Source of the DNA: Phil1 sp964612925
GTDB taxonomy: Bacteria > Bacillota > Clostridia > Christensenellales > CAG-138
Length of the DNA: 64,000 nucleotides
NCBI GenBank assembly: GCA_964612925.1
Contig: CAZTFU010000003.1
Coordinates: 61,362 to 125,361 of the forward strand
Direction of reading: 5' to 3'
Positions within the stretch are counted from its first letter, which is position 1. Each line of letters opens with the position of its first letter. Both the position numbers and the translations under genes were made by a program. The notes below the pieces were generated by a model that saw only the letters and a list, made by a program, of their open reading frames with translations, made no database searches and was not told where the DNA came from. Shown here in pieces: positions 1-7,372 of the stretch.

Positions 1-145
1 GTCTTGATGCCGCCGTTACGGCAGGAGTTACGCTTGACTTTGGTGTTGATGAAGGTTCATCCACATCAGCAGGCTTTGCACAGGCGGAAAGGACAAGAAT
101 AAGCAACAATACTATAGCTACGAAACACCTTGTTTTTTTCTTCAT
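1..145 (-). CDS. Lipoprotein, N-terminal part (runs off the window)
   Basis: The reading frame starts with ATG at 145, preceded by a GGGAGGG ribosome site, and continues off the left edge. The first 48 residues are a charged start, a hydrophobic stretch and a lipobox ending LSAC, followed by a Ser/Thr/Pro-rich linker, so it is a lipid-anchored surface protein. It follows the small secreted protein at 209-514, repeating the small-protein-then-lipoprotein order of the neighbouring units. The mature domain is not visible; membership of the Cys-module family is an inference from position. Confidence 0.7.
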   Translation of the reverse strand, partial: MKKKTRCFVAIVLLLILVLSACAKPADVDEPSSTPKSSVTPAVTAASR

Positions 146-171
146 GTTTTTCCCTCCCGTAATGTTTGTTT

Positions 172-198
172 AGCGGAGCAGAGATGCTCTGCTCCGCT
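172..198 (-). promoter_or_regulatory. Intercistronic hairpin before lipoprotein gene
   Basis: A perfect 12-bp stem with a 3-base loop lies between the stop of the small secreted protein gene and the ribosome site of the lipoprotein gene. On the minus strand it is followed by an A-rich run, not a U tract, so it looks more like an mRNA processing or stability element than an intrinsic terminator. Hairpins sit at the same place in the units at 1680, 4682 and 6821. Confidence 0.6.
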
Positions 199-208
199 TT
201 CGACATTG

Positions 209-514
209 TCAATGGTTGCAGATTATTTTACTATGCTGTACTCTGCTTTCGGTATACCTGTTATTACACTTTGGATTTGAACACTCCCATATTTCATTTA
301 CATACCACGTTACCTTAGTGTCATTCTTTAATCCAGTTTTATTGCAATACACCATAGTATAGGAGTATTCATCTAAATCTTCCGTGCTACTAAGTTGGAA
401 ATACCCATTTTCACATACGGTGCATCCGTCAACCCTTGCCAAGGCAAGTGCGCCAAATGTTGCAAGCACAATAATTACGCACATCATCAGTGCAAATTTT
501 TGTACACTTCTCAT
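209..514 (-). CDS. Small secreted Cys-rich protein (unit D)
   Basis: A 101-residue protein with an N-terminal signal peptide (hydrophobic residues about 7-24, cleavage likely after ALA) and a mature domain of about 73 residues. The Cys pattern is C-x2-C, a lone C, W-x-C with a second C five residues on, and a final ICNH. The proteins at 4716-5042 and 6856-7185 share this pattern although their sequences differ. A gene for a lipoprotein follows. The fold could be a disulfide or zinc-ribbon type; I recognise no known family and assign no function. Confidence 0.75.
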   Translation of the reverse strand: MRSVQKFALMMCVIIVLATFGALALARVDGCTVCENGYFQLSSTEDLDEYSYTMVYCNKTGLKNDTKVTWYVNEIWECSNPKCNNRYTESRVQHSKIICNH

Positions 515-661
515 AATTTCTACCTCCGTTTTCTTAAGTTATGTCGTTCGCGGTTGCCCGCTTTACTGCTCGACCCGCCCACATAGACAAAGTGAGCTAC
601 TTAGGGAAAATGAACCGACCCCGTCGGTTCGGGGGTATCTTCATTCATGGCCATGAATGTT
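515..661 (-). promoter_or_regulatory. Structured 5' leader of unit D
   Basis: About 147 bases separate the predicted transcription start from the ATG at 514. The stretch contains an 18-base perfect palindrome (642-659), a hairpin with 8-bp arms and a CCC loop (612-630), and a GCGG/CCGC hairpin close to the gene, followed by GAA-GACA-AACTTA-like text and the ribosome site. The last part resembles the leaders at 5043-5194 and 7186-7337. I could not match it to a known riboswitch class. Confidence 0.45.
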
Positions 662-667
662 AAGTAA

Positions 668-696
668 ATAGTACCATATATGCCACTGCATAACAA
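668..696 (-). promoter_or_regulatory. Sigma-A type promoter of unit D
   Basis: On the minus strand TTGTTA (691-696) and TACTAT (668-673) are separated by 17 bases. It is the only good promoter between the lipoprotein gene at 724 and the start at 514. It lacks the dyad found in the promoters of units A-C. Confidence 0.55.
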
Positions 697-723
697 GTTA
701 ACAAAATGTTAATTCTTTTGCCG

Positions 724-1644
724 CTATCCCTCGGGCGCAGGTGTCGGCTCGGCGGCGGCATCGTCTGTTATTTCTGTGTCGATATCGGCCTCGGGTACGG
801 GCGTTTCGTGGTCGCATATCAGCATACCGTATGTTACAACAGCCCCGTCATCATCTATCACTATCCAGCTCGGGTCGGGCGACTCGGTTGGCATGTACAC
901 TTCCCACGTCATTAACATGTCCCACCGCGTGCCGTCTATAGCGCACCGTTGGGATTCGTATATATAGTCGGTTGAAGCACCGGGTTCGGGCGATTGGTCG
1001 GCATATGCCTTGTGATTTTTGGGACAAACTGCTCGAGTATAATATATCCACTCGCCGTCTGCACTCTCCCCTCTATATTTCCATGAACTATCGGGTACAA
1101 AGCCGCTCGATGTGTGTATTTGCATTTCGAATTCGTTATCCCACAATTCTAACCACGGATTTAATTGGCATCTTGTCTGAAAACCCATTTTTTGAACACA
1201 CCAATGTTTCATAGGACATACGCGCCCCTCATAAAAGGTCAATATGCCGTTTTCGCTCGATATAAGCTCGCCCCATTCCTCGTACTTATATTCGGCGTTA
1301 TACAGTTCCTCCCGCACGATTCGCGTTCTGTAATAATCTGTATCCTCGGGATCGATTTCGCATGGGGTATCTTCGTCAATTATTTTCACGTGATCGCATA
1401 TTATTTTGCTGTATGTCACCACTCGCCCGTCAACAGATTCCACCGTCCAGTACTTGTCTGGCGTTTCAACGGGAGATTTCACCTTCCACGTTTCCTTGGT
1501 ATCCGTTTGGGTTTCATCCACGGCACAAACAATTGTTTCGGTTGTAATGTCATACCGCGTGTCGGTTTCCTTCTTAAACATCGTGCAGGATGAAAGAGTT
1601 AAAAGCAACAAAGCAAATATCAATACATTTATTGTCCGTTTCAT
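724..1644 (-). CDS. Lipoprotein with four Cys-bounded modules (unit C)
   Basis: A 306-residue protein with a type II signal peptide (lipobox LSSC near residue 20). The mature part holds four modules of roughly 50-60 residues, each opening with C-x-[ILV]-[DN] and closing with a DG/NG turn, an aromatic strand and a final Cys, often C-D-H. The first module has the K-S-P-x-E-T-P-D-x-x-W motif shared with the other lipoproteins here. Downstream of the permease at 1720-3810, with a hairpin between, so probably the second gene of its transcript. Extracellular and lipid-anchored; function unknown. Confidence 0.75.
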   Translation of the reverse strand: MKRTINVLIFALLLLTLSSCTMFKKETDTRYDITTETIVCAVDETQTDTKETWKVKSPVETPDKYWTVESVDGRVVTYSKIICDHVKIIDEDTPCEIDPEDTDYYRTRIVREELYNAEYKYEEWGELISSENGILTFYEGRVCPMKHWCVQKMGFQTRCQLNPWLELWDNEFEMQIHTSSGFVPDSSWKYRGESADGEWIYYTRAVCPKNHKAYADQSPEPGASTDYIYESQRCAIDGTRWDMLMTWEVYMPTESPDPSWIVIDDDGAVVTYGMLICDHETPVPEADIDTEITDDAAAEPTPAPEG

Positions 1645-1679
1645 AATTCCCTCCTAAATATATTCTAAAATAGAGATAT

Positions 1680-1701
1680 GCGGGGTGCAGAGCACCCCCG
1701 C
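1680..1701 (-). promoter_or_regulatory. Intercistronic hairpin between permease and lipoprotein genes
   Basis: Stem of about 9 bp (one bulge) with a 3-base loop, between the stop at 1720 and the start at 1644. A short run containing ATTTT follows on the minus strand, so weak termination or attenuation is possible. Its position matches the hairpins at 172, 4682 and 6821. Confidence 0.55.
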
Positions 1702-1719
1702 AACATACTTATACCGCTC

Positions 1720-3810
1720 TTACTCCCCTGCTCGTGGCAGCAGCTCACGCGGTTCTTTACGGAGATAGCCTACAATGCGGAATATCACTCCGCCCAAGAA
1801 CAGCACAAGTGCCACTCCGCCTGCGATAAGCGTTACGTTCAGCGTGGCCTCAAGTGCAAACTCCATCTCTACATTTGATGTGTCGGTAAGGTATGCGCTG
1901 AATCCGCGGTATTCCTCGGGCGTGGTGTCGGCATTCGAAACTATGTTCTCTGCCACCTGCTGTGTAAGAGTATGACCTGCATATGCACCGATTCCCGTGC
2001 CGAGCAATGCTATTATTATTGCTCCGAGCATTACGGCGATAAAGCTCCTTATTTTGCTATTACCGAGCAATCTCATTGTGCCGATGCTCTGCTTATTCGC
2101 CTGTGCATAGAAGAATGAAAGCAGCAGTGCCGCAATTACAAGCAGTGCGCCCGACAGCAGCAACAACAGCTCCGCAGTGCCGCTGAGTGCTTCAAGGCTT
2201 GGCTGTATGCGCGAATAGCCCTGATCGTAGAATGTAAATTTGGCTTCATAATCGCCTTCTTTGCGGCCTGTGATGCCGTTTTCCTCCATATACTCGAGGA
2301 AGGGCTCTATCTTGCCGTTTTCAAGCCACAGCGTCATAAGTGCGCCCGTGACCTGCCTATCTTCCTCCGCAGGGGCGTTGGGCACGGATGCGGCAGGGAT
2401 GTATATCGTGTTCCACGACACGCTGAGCGTGGATATAGCTACCTCGGAATTGCCCGTAACGGGTCTTGTCTGGTACACGCCCACAATTTCATATTCGCCG
2501 CTGTCAAAGAAGTTGTCGGGCTCGGTAAATGTATAATAGGGCCTTAATGTGTTGCCGTATATCGTGGCGTTGACAAAATAGTCATATTCATAGAAGCTGA
2601 AATCTATCTTGTCGCCGACCTTCCAGCGCTGTGCGTTCGCCAAATCCGCGCTTATCATGCAGACCTTTGCGCCGCTTTCATACTCTTCCTCGGTTATCAT
2701 TCGACCGTCTTGCACATACATATTTCCAAGGTGGAATGCAGGCACGCCGTTTACATCGTTTGTCGCCATCACCGCAAAAGAACGTGTGTTCACTTTGTAT
2801 GCATAGAATATTTGTTCGTATTTTGCAAGCAGTTCCGGGTCAGCCTCAAGGTCGGAATATTTATATACGGGAAAGAGCTGTTCCCCCTCCGTGTGATAGT
2901 TACGGTATGCATATTCGCTTTCTCCTGCCGCATATCGATATGACCATTCCACAAAAAAATCATCATATTCGTAGGTGATCCAGTCGGGAACATATTTACC
3001 GTTTATATTCATTCTTCCCTCGTGATTCGCCTCCTGCGAGATATATCCCGACACAATATATTCCGTATTCGGTTCTATCACTATGGTGTTATATACTCCG
3101 CCGCCGTTAAGCCTATCCAGCGCATCGTTTATATCTTCGGAAAAACTCATCCACTCATACAGGCGTATTTCAAACACCATATTTCTGTTTTTATATGCAT
3201 ATGCATCCGTTGCGGATTCCACAACATCCAAAATATAATACCGAATCGGAACGGAACCACCGATTAGCGGCAAACCGTTTTCCAATTTATACTTATCATT
3301 GTCTAAATAGATGCGATAGTTACCGTCATCAATGTACTCGCCAATATCGAACCACGGCTTATCCTCCTCCGCTTGTTTCTGATTCTCGGGCACTATTTTG
3401 AACCGTATTATATCCCGATGAAAAAGCGGCTCCGTTCTGGTTTTATTCAGGGCAATATTATCCTCGCTGTATGCGCCGTAGCGCGCGCGAAGATCGTATT
3501 TTATAACGCTTGGGGCGTTCACTATGGGCGTAAGGTCATAATCATTCACGGTAAGGCTATGATAGCCCGCGTAATCCTCTGCCGTGGAAATATCCTCTAT
3601 AAGGTTGCCGCGGGTGTCAACATCGGCATACAGCTCCATTACGGCAATGGTGGTGTAGGTATCCGCCGCAAGGCGAATGTTCTGCTGACTGTTGTTGTAC
3701 AGGTTCAAGCTCATGCAGAAAAATGCCGTAAGCAGTATCAGCACAAGAACGTACAGCAACGTCCGCATGGGTTTACGAAACATCTGCCTTAAAAACATAA
3801 CAACGTGCAT
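1720..3810 (-). CDS. FtsX-like ABC transporter permease
   Basis: A 696-residue membrane protein. Residues about 18-35 form the first membrane segment, a large extracellular domain of about 500 residues follows, and three membrane segments lie in the C-terminal 140 residues, which is the MacB/FtsX permease topology. The C-terminal part carries the typical Q-S-I-G-x-x-R-L-L-G cytoplasmic loop. The start is the ATG at 3810 behind GGAGGG; the open frame upstream runs through the promoter. FtsX-type permeases work with a separate ATPase, and none is nearby. The extracellular domain is rich in Tyr, Asp and Glu and is not recognised. Confidence 0.8.
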   Translation of the reverse strand: MHVVMFLRQMFRKPMRTLLYVLVLILLTAFFCMSLNLYNNSQQNIRLAADTYTTIAVMELYADVDTRGNLIEDISTAEDYAGYHSLTVNDYDLTPIVNAPSVIKYDLRARYGAYSEDNIALNKTRTEPLFHRDIIRFKIVPENQKQAEEDKPWFDIGEYIDDGNYRIYLDNDKYKLENGLPLIGGSVPIRYYILDVVESATDAYAYKNRNMVFEIRLYEWMSFSEDINDALDRLNGGGVYNTIVIEPNTEYIVSGYISQEANHEGRMNINGKYVPDWITYEYDDFFVEWSYRYAAGESEYAYRNYHTEGEQLFPVYKYSDLEADPELLAKYEQIFYAYKVNTRSFAVMATNDVNGVPAFHLGNMYVQDGRMITEEEYESGAKVCMISADLANAQRWKVGDKIDFSFYEYDYFVNATIYGNTLRPYYTFTEPDNFFDSGEYEIVGVYQTRPVTGNSEVAISTLSVSWNTIYIPAASVPNAPAEEDRQVTGALMTLWLENGKIEPFLEYMEENGITGRKEGDYEAKFTFYDQGYSRIQPSLEALSGTAELLLLLSGALLVIAALLLSFFYAQANKQSIGTMRLLGNSKIRSFIAVMLGAIIIALLGTGIGAYAGHTLTQQVAENIVSNADTTPEEYRGFSAYLTDTSNVEMEFALEATLNVTLIAGGVALVLFLGGVIFRIVGYLRKEPRELLPRAGE

Positions 3811-3847
3811 ATTTTCCCTCCTTATGCGCTCATTTAATGTTAAATTT

Positions 3848-3876
3848 ATATTATCATATACGGTATATACCGTCAA
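3848..3876 (-). promoter_or_regulatory. Promoter with dyad operator, unit C
   Basis: On the minus strand TTGACG (3871-3876), a 17-base spacer and TAATAT (3848-3853). A perfect 14-base palindrome, ACGGTATATACCGT, starts inside the -35 box and fills much of the spacer. The 29-base element aligns without gaps to the promoters at 5201-5229 and 7344-7372, sharing TTGAC, ATAC and TATGATAATAT blocks. That is a classic repressor position; the repressor is not identifiable here. Confidence 0.65.
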
Positions 3877-3909
3877 GAATTCTTAACGGCACATCCCGTT
3901 TTTTTGCTC

Positions 3910-4653
3910 TTACTCATCTGCCTTTTCGGCCAACGCAGCATAGGCCGCGGCATACGCCTCATGCTGTTCGTTGCAAGATATTTTCGAGTAATACTCCCAA
4001 TCGCCTTCCGTATATTCATAGGTATAACCCTTGCCCGGCTTTGTCGAGAGCCAAGCGGGAACTTTCAAATATGATTTACAATCAAACAAGCCTGACTCGG
4101 GGCACAATTGACATGGAACAAGTTCGTCCATATCATCGCAACGAACAAATTGATGAATTATATCGTTGCATTTAAGTGAAACCTCGTATGTTACAAATCC
4201 GTCTTCCGCTGATACTAATTTCCAGTTTGCCGGCTTTTCTTTTTTATTTGCGGTTTCTTCAAGCATGGTATAATAATACTGTAGGTCTGTTTCATCGGGA
4301 TTATACGGACACTGAACCTCTTTGGTCGTACACTTCATGTGGTCGCAATACGTTTTGCTATATGTTATAACATCCCCATCCACTTCTTCAACTACCCAAG
4401 CGGGGTCGGGCGATTCTGTAGGAGATTTTACTTTCCATATATCCTTTGTATCCTTCCTGTCCTCGTTCACTCTGCATGTAATGCGCTCCCTGTGGCGGTC
4501 AAAGCTTTCTCCCGCTTGGGGTTCGGGAGTGGGGGTGGGGAGTGCGGTAGGCAGCGGTGTTGGCTCCGTTTCATCAGCGGTCACATTCGGTGCGCAGGAA
4601 ACAAGCTGTGTTATTATCAGTACGGTGATGAGTAAACCGAATAGCTTTTTCAT
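3910..4653 (-). CDS. Lipoprotein with three Cys-bounded modules (unit B)
   Basis: The start is the ATG at 4653 behind GGAGGG, giving 247 residues with a lipobox LVSC, a Thr/Pro/Glu-rich linker and three modules. The linker ends in a G-E-S-F-D-R-H-R-E-R motif and leads into a module with K-S-P-T-E-S-P-D and closing Y-C-D-H. The second and third modules have the same outline with other residues. The N-terminal half is close to the products of 5265-5999 and 6030-6788, showing recent duplication. It follows the small secreted protein gene at 4716-5042. Function unknown. Confidence 0.75.
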   Translation of the reverse strand: MKKLFGLLITVLIITQLVSCAPNVTADETEPTPLPTALPTPTPEPQAGESFDRHRERITCRVNEDRKDTKDIWKVKSPTESPDPAWVVEEVDGDVITYSKTYCDHMKCTTKEVQCPYNPDETDLQYYYTMLEETANKKEKPANWKLVSAEDGFVTYEVSLKCNDIIHQFVRCDDMDELVPCQLCPESGLFDCKSYLKVPAWLSTKPGKGYTYEYTEGDWEYYSKISCNEQHEAYAAAYAALAEKADE

Positions 4654-4681
4654 AATATCCCTCCGTATTATTAAAAAGGAA

Positions 4682-4700
4682 TGGGGAGCAAAGCTCCCCA
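4682..4700 (-). promoter_or_regulatory. Intercistronic hairpin, unit B
   Basis: Perfect 8-bp stem with an AAA loop between the small protein gene (stop at 4716) and the lipoprotein gene (start at 4653). The minus strand continues with ATTCCTTTTT, so it may be a leaky intrinsic terminator that lowers lipoprotein expression relative to the small protein. Confidence 0.6.
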
Positions 4701-4715
4701 AATAAACGCGCCGTT

Positions 4716-5042
4716 TTAGCCCGCGTTATGCGGTCCGTGGTCACATATGTATACTTCTTCATAACGATATGTCTCGTATTCATAACCACAATCTTTATTG
4801 TCGCACTTCCATGTGGTCGTATAGCGATACGTTACAATAGAGTCGGTTGCGCCAACCGTATTATTGCAGGGTGTCGGCACGCTCTTGTATTTTGTCTTTA
4901 CCGTATTCCCCTTTCTTACCGTTCCTTCGTTGCATTCTTCGCACGGTTCACCTCTTGCCGCAACAAGCGCAGTAAATGCTGTAAGCACCATAAGCGCACA
5001 CATCAGCAAGGCAAATGTTTTGACAGTCTTTGTTGATTTCAT
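4716..5042 (-). CDS. Small secreted Cys-rich protein (unit B)
   Basis: A 108-residue protein with a signal peptide (hydrophobic residues about 9-29, ending LVAAR) that is identical to that of the protein at 6856-7185. The mature 78 residues differ but keep the pattern C-x2-C, lone C, W-x-C-x4-C and C-D-H near the end. Many Thr/Tyr residues suggest a beta-rich extracellular domain. The ribosome site is in a GGAGGAAG context. First gene of a unit whose promoter and leader are an exact copy of those of unit A. Function unknown. Confidence 0.75.
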   Translation of the reverse strand: MKSTKTVKTFALLMCALMVLTAFTALVAARGEPCEECNEGTVRKGNTVKTKYKSVPTPCNNTVGATDSIVTYRYTTTWKCDNKDCGYEYETYRYEEVYICDHGPHNAG

Positions 5043-5194
5043 TTTTCTTCCTCCTTTAATAAGTTTGTCCTTCTGCGGTCAAATCCGCAGATACAGCCCC
5101 ATCGCCGCAGGCGTTTCTGCCCACCCGATTCAAGGGGGAATAGCCGACTTTCATCGGTACAACAACACATTCGCGCCAAATTATGGCAGGAACT
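5043..5194 (-). promoter_or_regulatory. Structured 5' leader of unit B
   Basis: About 150 bases from the predicted start of transcription to the ATG. It holds a stem closed by a GAAA loop (CCGAU/GUCGG), C-rich and G-rich tracts that can pair, a CGCC/GGCG hairpin and a perfect 7-bp hairpin at 5072-5091 before the ribosome site. The order GTCGG, CCC, GTGGGC, GCGG-loop-CCGC, GAA-GACA-AACTTA also occurs in the otherwise different leader of unit D. It may be a cis-regulatory RNA; I could not match it to a known class. Confidence 0.5.
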
Positions 5195-5200
5195 GATTTT

Positions 5201-5229
5201 ATATTATCATACGCAGTATGCGCTGTCAA
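5201..5229 (-). promoter_or_regulatory. Promoter with dyad operator, unit B
   Basis: On the minus strand TTGACA (5224-5229), 17 bases, TAATAT (5201-5206). The spacer contains CATAC-N3-GTATG, a two-fold symmetric site, aligned with the palindrome in the promoter at 3848-3876. Confidence 0.7.
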
Positions 5230-5264
5230 CGGTTTTTTGGCTGTGAAGCGGTCTGTTTTCGCCC

Positions 5265-5999
5265 TTACTCCTCTGCCTTTTCGGACGATGTACCGTATTT
5301 TTCGGCGTAAGTTGCGTGCATATCATCGCATTCTATGTAAGAGTAAACATCCCACTCTCCTTCCGTATATTCATAGGTATAACCTTCGCTTGGTTTTTCT
5401 CTGTCCTCAAGCGAAGCAAGCACCTTTAAATACCACTTAGTATCGTACACATATATCGTCTCACCATTATAAATAAATTCAGGACATAGTTGGCATGGAA
5501 TTTCATCTGTTTCCTTCATATGTTTATACCTGTGAAGGTTAAGCGTGCATTCAACCGAACTTTTGTACGTTACAATTCCGTTTTCGTTCGATACCACTTC
5601 GTAGTTTGACCCAAATCCGCTCCGGTTTGCCGTTTCTTCAAGCATGGTATAATACAGTTGTTCATGTGTATCTTCGGAGTTAATGGGACAAGGGACTGTT
5701 TTTTTACCTATTTTTATATGGTCGCAATACGTTTTGCTGTATGTTACAACGTCACCGTCCACTTCTTCCACTACCCAACTTGGGTCGGGCGATTCGGTGG
5801 GGGATTTTACCTTCCATGTGTCCTTTGTATCCTTTTCATTCTCATCTACTCTGCATGTAACGCGCTCCCTGTGGCGGTCAAAGCTTTCGCCCGCTTGAAG
5901 CTCCGGAGTAGGTTCTGCGGCCTGTTCAACCTCGGATGCACATGCAAACATAACCAATGCCACGGCCACGCACAGCAATATGCACAGTAACTTTTTCAT
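5265..5999 (-). CDS. Lipoprotein with Cys-bounded modules (unit A, second)
   Basis: Starts at the ATG at 5999 behind GGAGGG; 244 residues. The signal peptide with a lipobox FAC is nearly the same as that of the upstream gene 6030-6788, and both carry the G-E-S-F-D-R-H-R-E-R and K-S-P-T-E-S-P-D-P-S-W motifs. Three modules are visible; the third holds C-x2-C and the E-G-Y-T-Y-E-Y-T-E-G block found in all three lipoproteins at 3910-6788. Separated from the upstream gene by 30 bases, so co-transcribed. A lipid-anchored surface protein of unknown function. Confidence 0.75.
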   Translation of the reverse strand: MKKLLCILLCVAVALVMFACASEVEQAAEPTPELQAGESFDRHRERVTCRVDENEKDTKDTWKVKSPTESPDPSWVVEEVDGDVVTYSKTYCDHIKIGKKTVPCPINSEDTHEQLYYTMLEETANRSGFGSNYEVVSNENGIVTYKSSVECTLNLHRYKHMKETDEIPCQLCPEFIYNGETIYVYDTKWYLKVLASLEDREKPSEGYTYEYTEGEWDVYSYIECDDMHATYAEKYGTSSEKAEE

Positions 6000-6029
6000 A
6001 ATATGTTCCCTCCTGTAACTCATAAGCCC

Positions 6030-6788
6030 TTACTCCTCTGCCTTTTCTGTCCGTGCGGCGTAGTATGCGTGCATATCATCACATTCTATGTATGAGTATA
6101 CATCCCAATCTCCTTCCGTGTATTCATATGTGTAGCCCTCACCCGGTTTTTCTCTATCCTCAAGTGAAGAATGCATCATTATATAATGCTTAGTATCGTA
6201 AATATATGTCGTCTCGCCGTTATAAATAAATTCGGGGCATAATTGGCACGGAACTTTATCGCTTTTGTTTACATGCTTAATTCTATGTCCAATATCACTG
6301 CATTTAACCGCTCCTCTGAACGTTACAATTCCGTTTTCGTTCGTTATCATTTCGCAATCCGACCAAAACCCTTCCTGATTTGCCGTTTCTTCAAGCATGA
6401 CATAATACACCTGTTTATCTGTCTCTTCGGAGTTAATCGGGCACGGAACTGTTTTTTTAATTATTTTTACATGATCGCAATATGTTTTGCTGTATGTTAC
6501 AACGTCACCGTCCACTTCTTCAACCACCCAACTCGGGTCGGGCGATTCGGTAGGGGACTTTACCTTCCATGTATCTTTTGTGTCCTTTTCATCCTCGTTC
6601 ACTCTGCATGTAATGCGCTCCCTGTGGCGGTCAAAGCTTTCGCCCGCTTGGGGTTCGGGAGTGGGAGTGGGTTCAGCGACCTGTTCAACATCAGAGTTTA
6701 AGTCATTCGTTATATCTTCATCCGCCGCACATGCAAACATAACCGATGCCACGGCCATGCACAGCAATATGCACAGTAACTTTTTCAT
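6030..6788 (-). CDS. Lipoprotein with Cys-bounded modules (unit A, first)
   Basis: Starts at the ATG at 6788; 252 residues with lipobox FAC, an acidic and Pro-Thr-rich linker, then three modules. It is the closest paralogue of the product of 5265-5999, with long shared stretches in the first module and scattered differences in the second and third. This pattern fits tandem duplication followed by divergence. It follows the small secreted protein at 6856-7185 after a hairpin. Confidence 0.75.
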   Translation of the reverse strand: MKKLLCILLCMAVASVMFACAADEDITNDLNSDVEQVAEPTPTPEPQAGESFDRHRERITCRVNEDEKDTKDTWKVKSPTESPDPSWVVEEVDGDVVTYSKTYCDHVKIIKKTVPCPINSEETDKQVYYVMLEETANQEGFWSDCEMITNENGIVTFRGAVKCSDIGHRIKHVNKSDKVPCQLCPEFIYNGETTYIYDTKHYIMMHSSLEDREKPGEGYTYEYTEGDWDVYSYIECDDMHAYYAARTEKAEE

Positions 6789-6820
6789 AATATGATCCCT
6801 CCTATGGCTAATAAACACAA

Positions 6821-6840
6821 AAGGGAGCATAGCTCCCCTT
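6821..6840 (-). promoter_or_regulatory. Intercistronic hairpin, unit A
   Basis: Stem of 8 bp with one bulge and an ATA loop between stop 6856 and start 6788, with a TTTTGTGTTT run after it on the minus strand. Same position as the hairpins of the other units; probably a partial terminator. Confidence 0.55.
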
Positions 6841-6855
6841 TGCCTACTTTAGTTG

Positions 6856-7185
6856 CTATTTATCGTAGCCACTGTCTCTGTCATGGCCGCATGAACGAAC
6901 CGTCTCTGTAGAGGTTCTGGTATAAGCAACCTCACCACAGCTTCTGCACGCCCAGTACTTAGTAACACGGTAATCTGTCAACACATCCGAATAAATCGGA
7001 TTAACACTGCATATTACTACCCTGCTGCTAACAAATTCTCTGGTCGTGTCAGAAGAAAGAACCACTTGGCCGCCACATGACTCACATCGCTCTGCCCTTG
7101 CCGCAACAAGCGCAGTAAATGCTGTAAGCACCATAAGCGCACACATCAGCAAGGCAAATGTTTTGACAGTCTTTGTTGATTTCAT
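6856..7185 (-). CDS. Small secreted Cys-rich protein (unit A)
   Basis: A 109-residue protein with the same signal peptide as the product of 4716-5042 (identical DNA) and a different mature domain. The Cys skeleton is kept: C-x2-C, lone C, W-A-C-x2-C-G and a final S-C-G-H. The C-terminal tail is charged. First gene of unit A, followed by two lipoprotein genes. Identical leader and signal peptide with a divergent mature part resembles cassette diversification. No recognised family. Confidence 0.75.
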   Translation of the reverse strand: MKSTKTVKTFALLMCALMVLTAFTALVAARAERCESCGGQVVLSSDTTREFVSSRVVICSVNPIYSDVLTDYRVTKYWACRSCGEVAYTRTSTETVRSCGHDRDSGYDK

Positions 7186-7337
7186 TTTTCTTCCTCCTTT
7201 AATAAGTTTGTCCTTCTGCGGTCAAATCCGCAGATACAGCCCCATCGCCGCAGGCGTTTCTGCCCACCCGATTCAAGGGGGAATAGCCGACTTTCATCGG
7301 TACAACAACACATTCGCGCCAAATTATGGCAGGAACT
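7186..7337 (-). promoter_or_regulatory. Structured 5' leader of unit A
   Basis: Identical in sequence to the leader at 5043-5194, with the same hairpins, so the same regulation is expected for both units. Confidence 0.5.
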
Positions 7338-7343
7338 GATTTT

Positions 7344-7372
7344 ATATTATCATACGCAGTATGCGCTGTCAA
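7344..7372 (-). promoter_or_regulatory. Promoter with dyad operator, unit A
   Basis: Identical to 5201-5229: TTGACA, 17-base spacer with CATAC-N3-GTATG, TAATAT, read on the minus strand. Confidence 0.7.

Larger units (their letters stand above)
4954..5232. repeat. 279-bp exact direct repeat, copy 1
   Basis: Every base from 4954 to 5232 matches 7097-7375 at an offset of 2143. The repeat contains the promoter, the whole leader and the codons for the signal peptide, and it ends just inside the mature coding region. Similarity continues with scattered mismatches for about 9 bases beyond 5232. Confidence 0.95.

Noticed and set aside
3810..3876. Longer start of the FtsX-like permease at 3876
   Set aside because: That frame covers the promoter itself; GGAGGG precedes the ATG at 3810.
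5043..5194. Known riboswitch (c-di-GMP, cobalamin, SAM, ykkC, fluoride) in the unit A/B leader
   Set aside because: None of the conserved core sequences of these classes could be found; reported instead as an unassigned leader.
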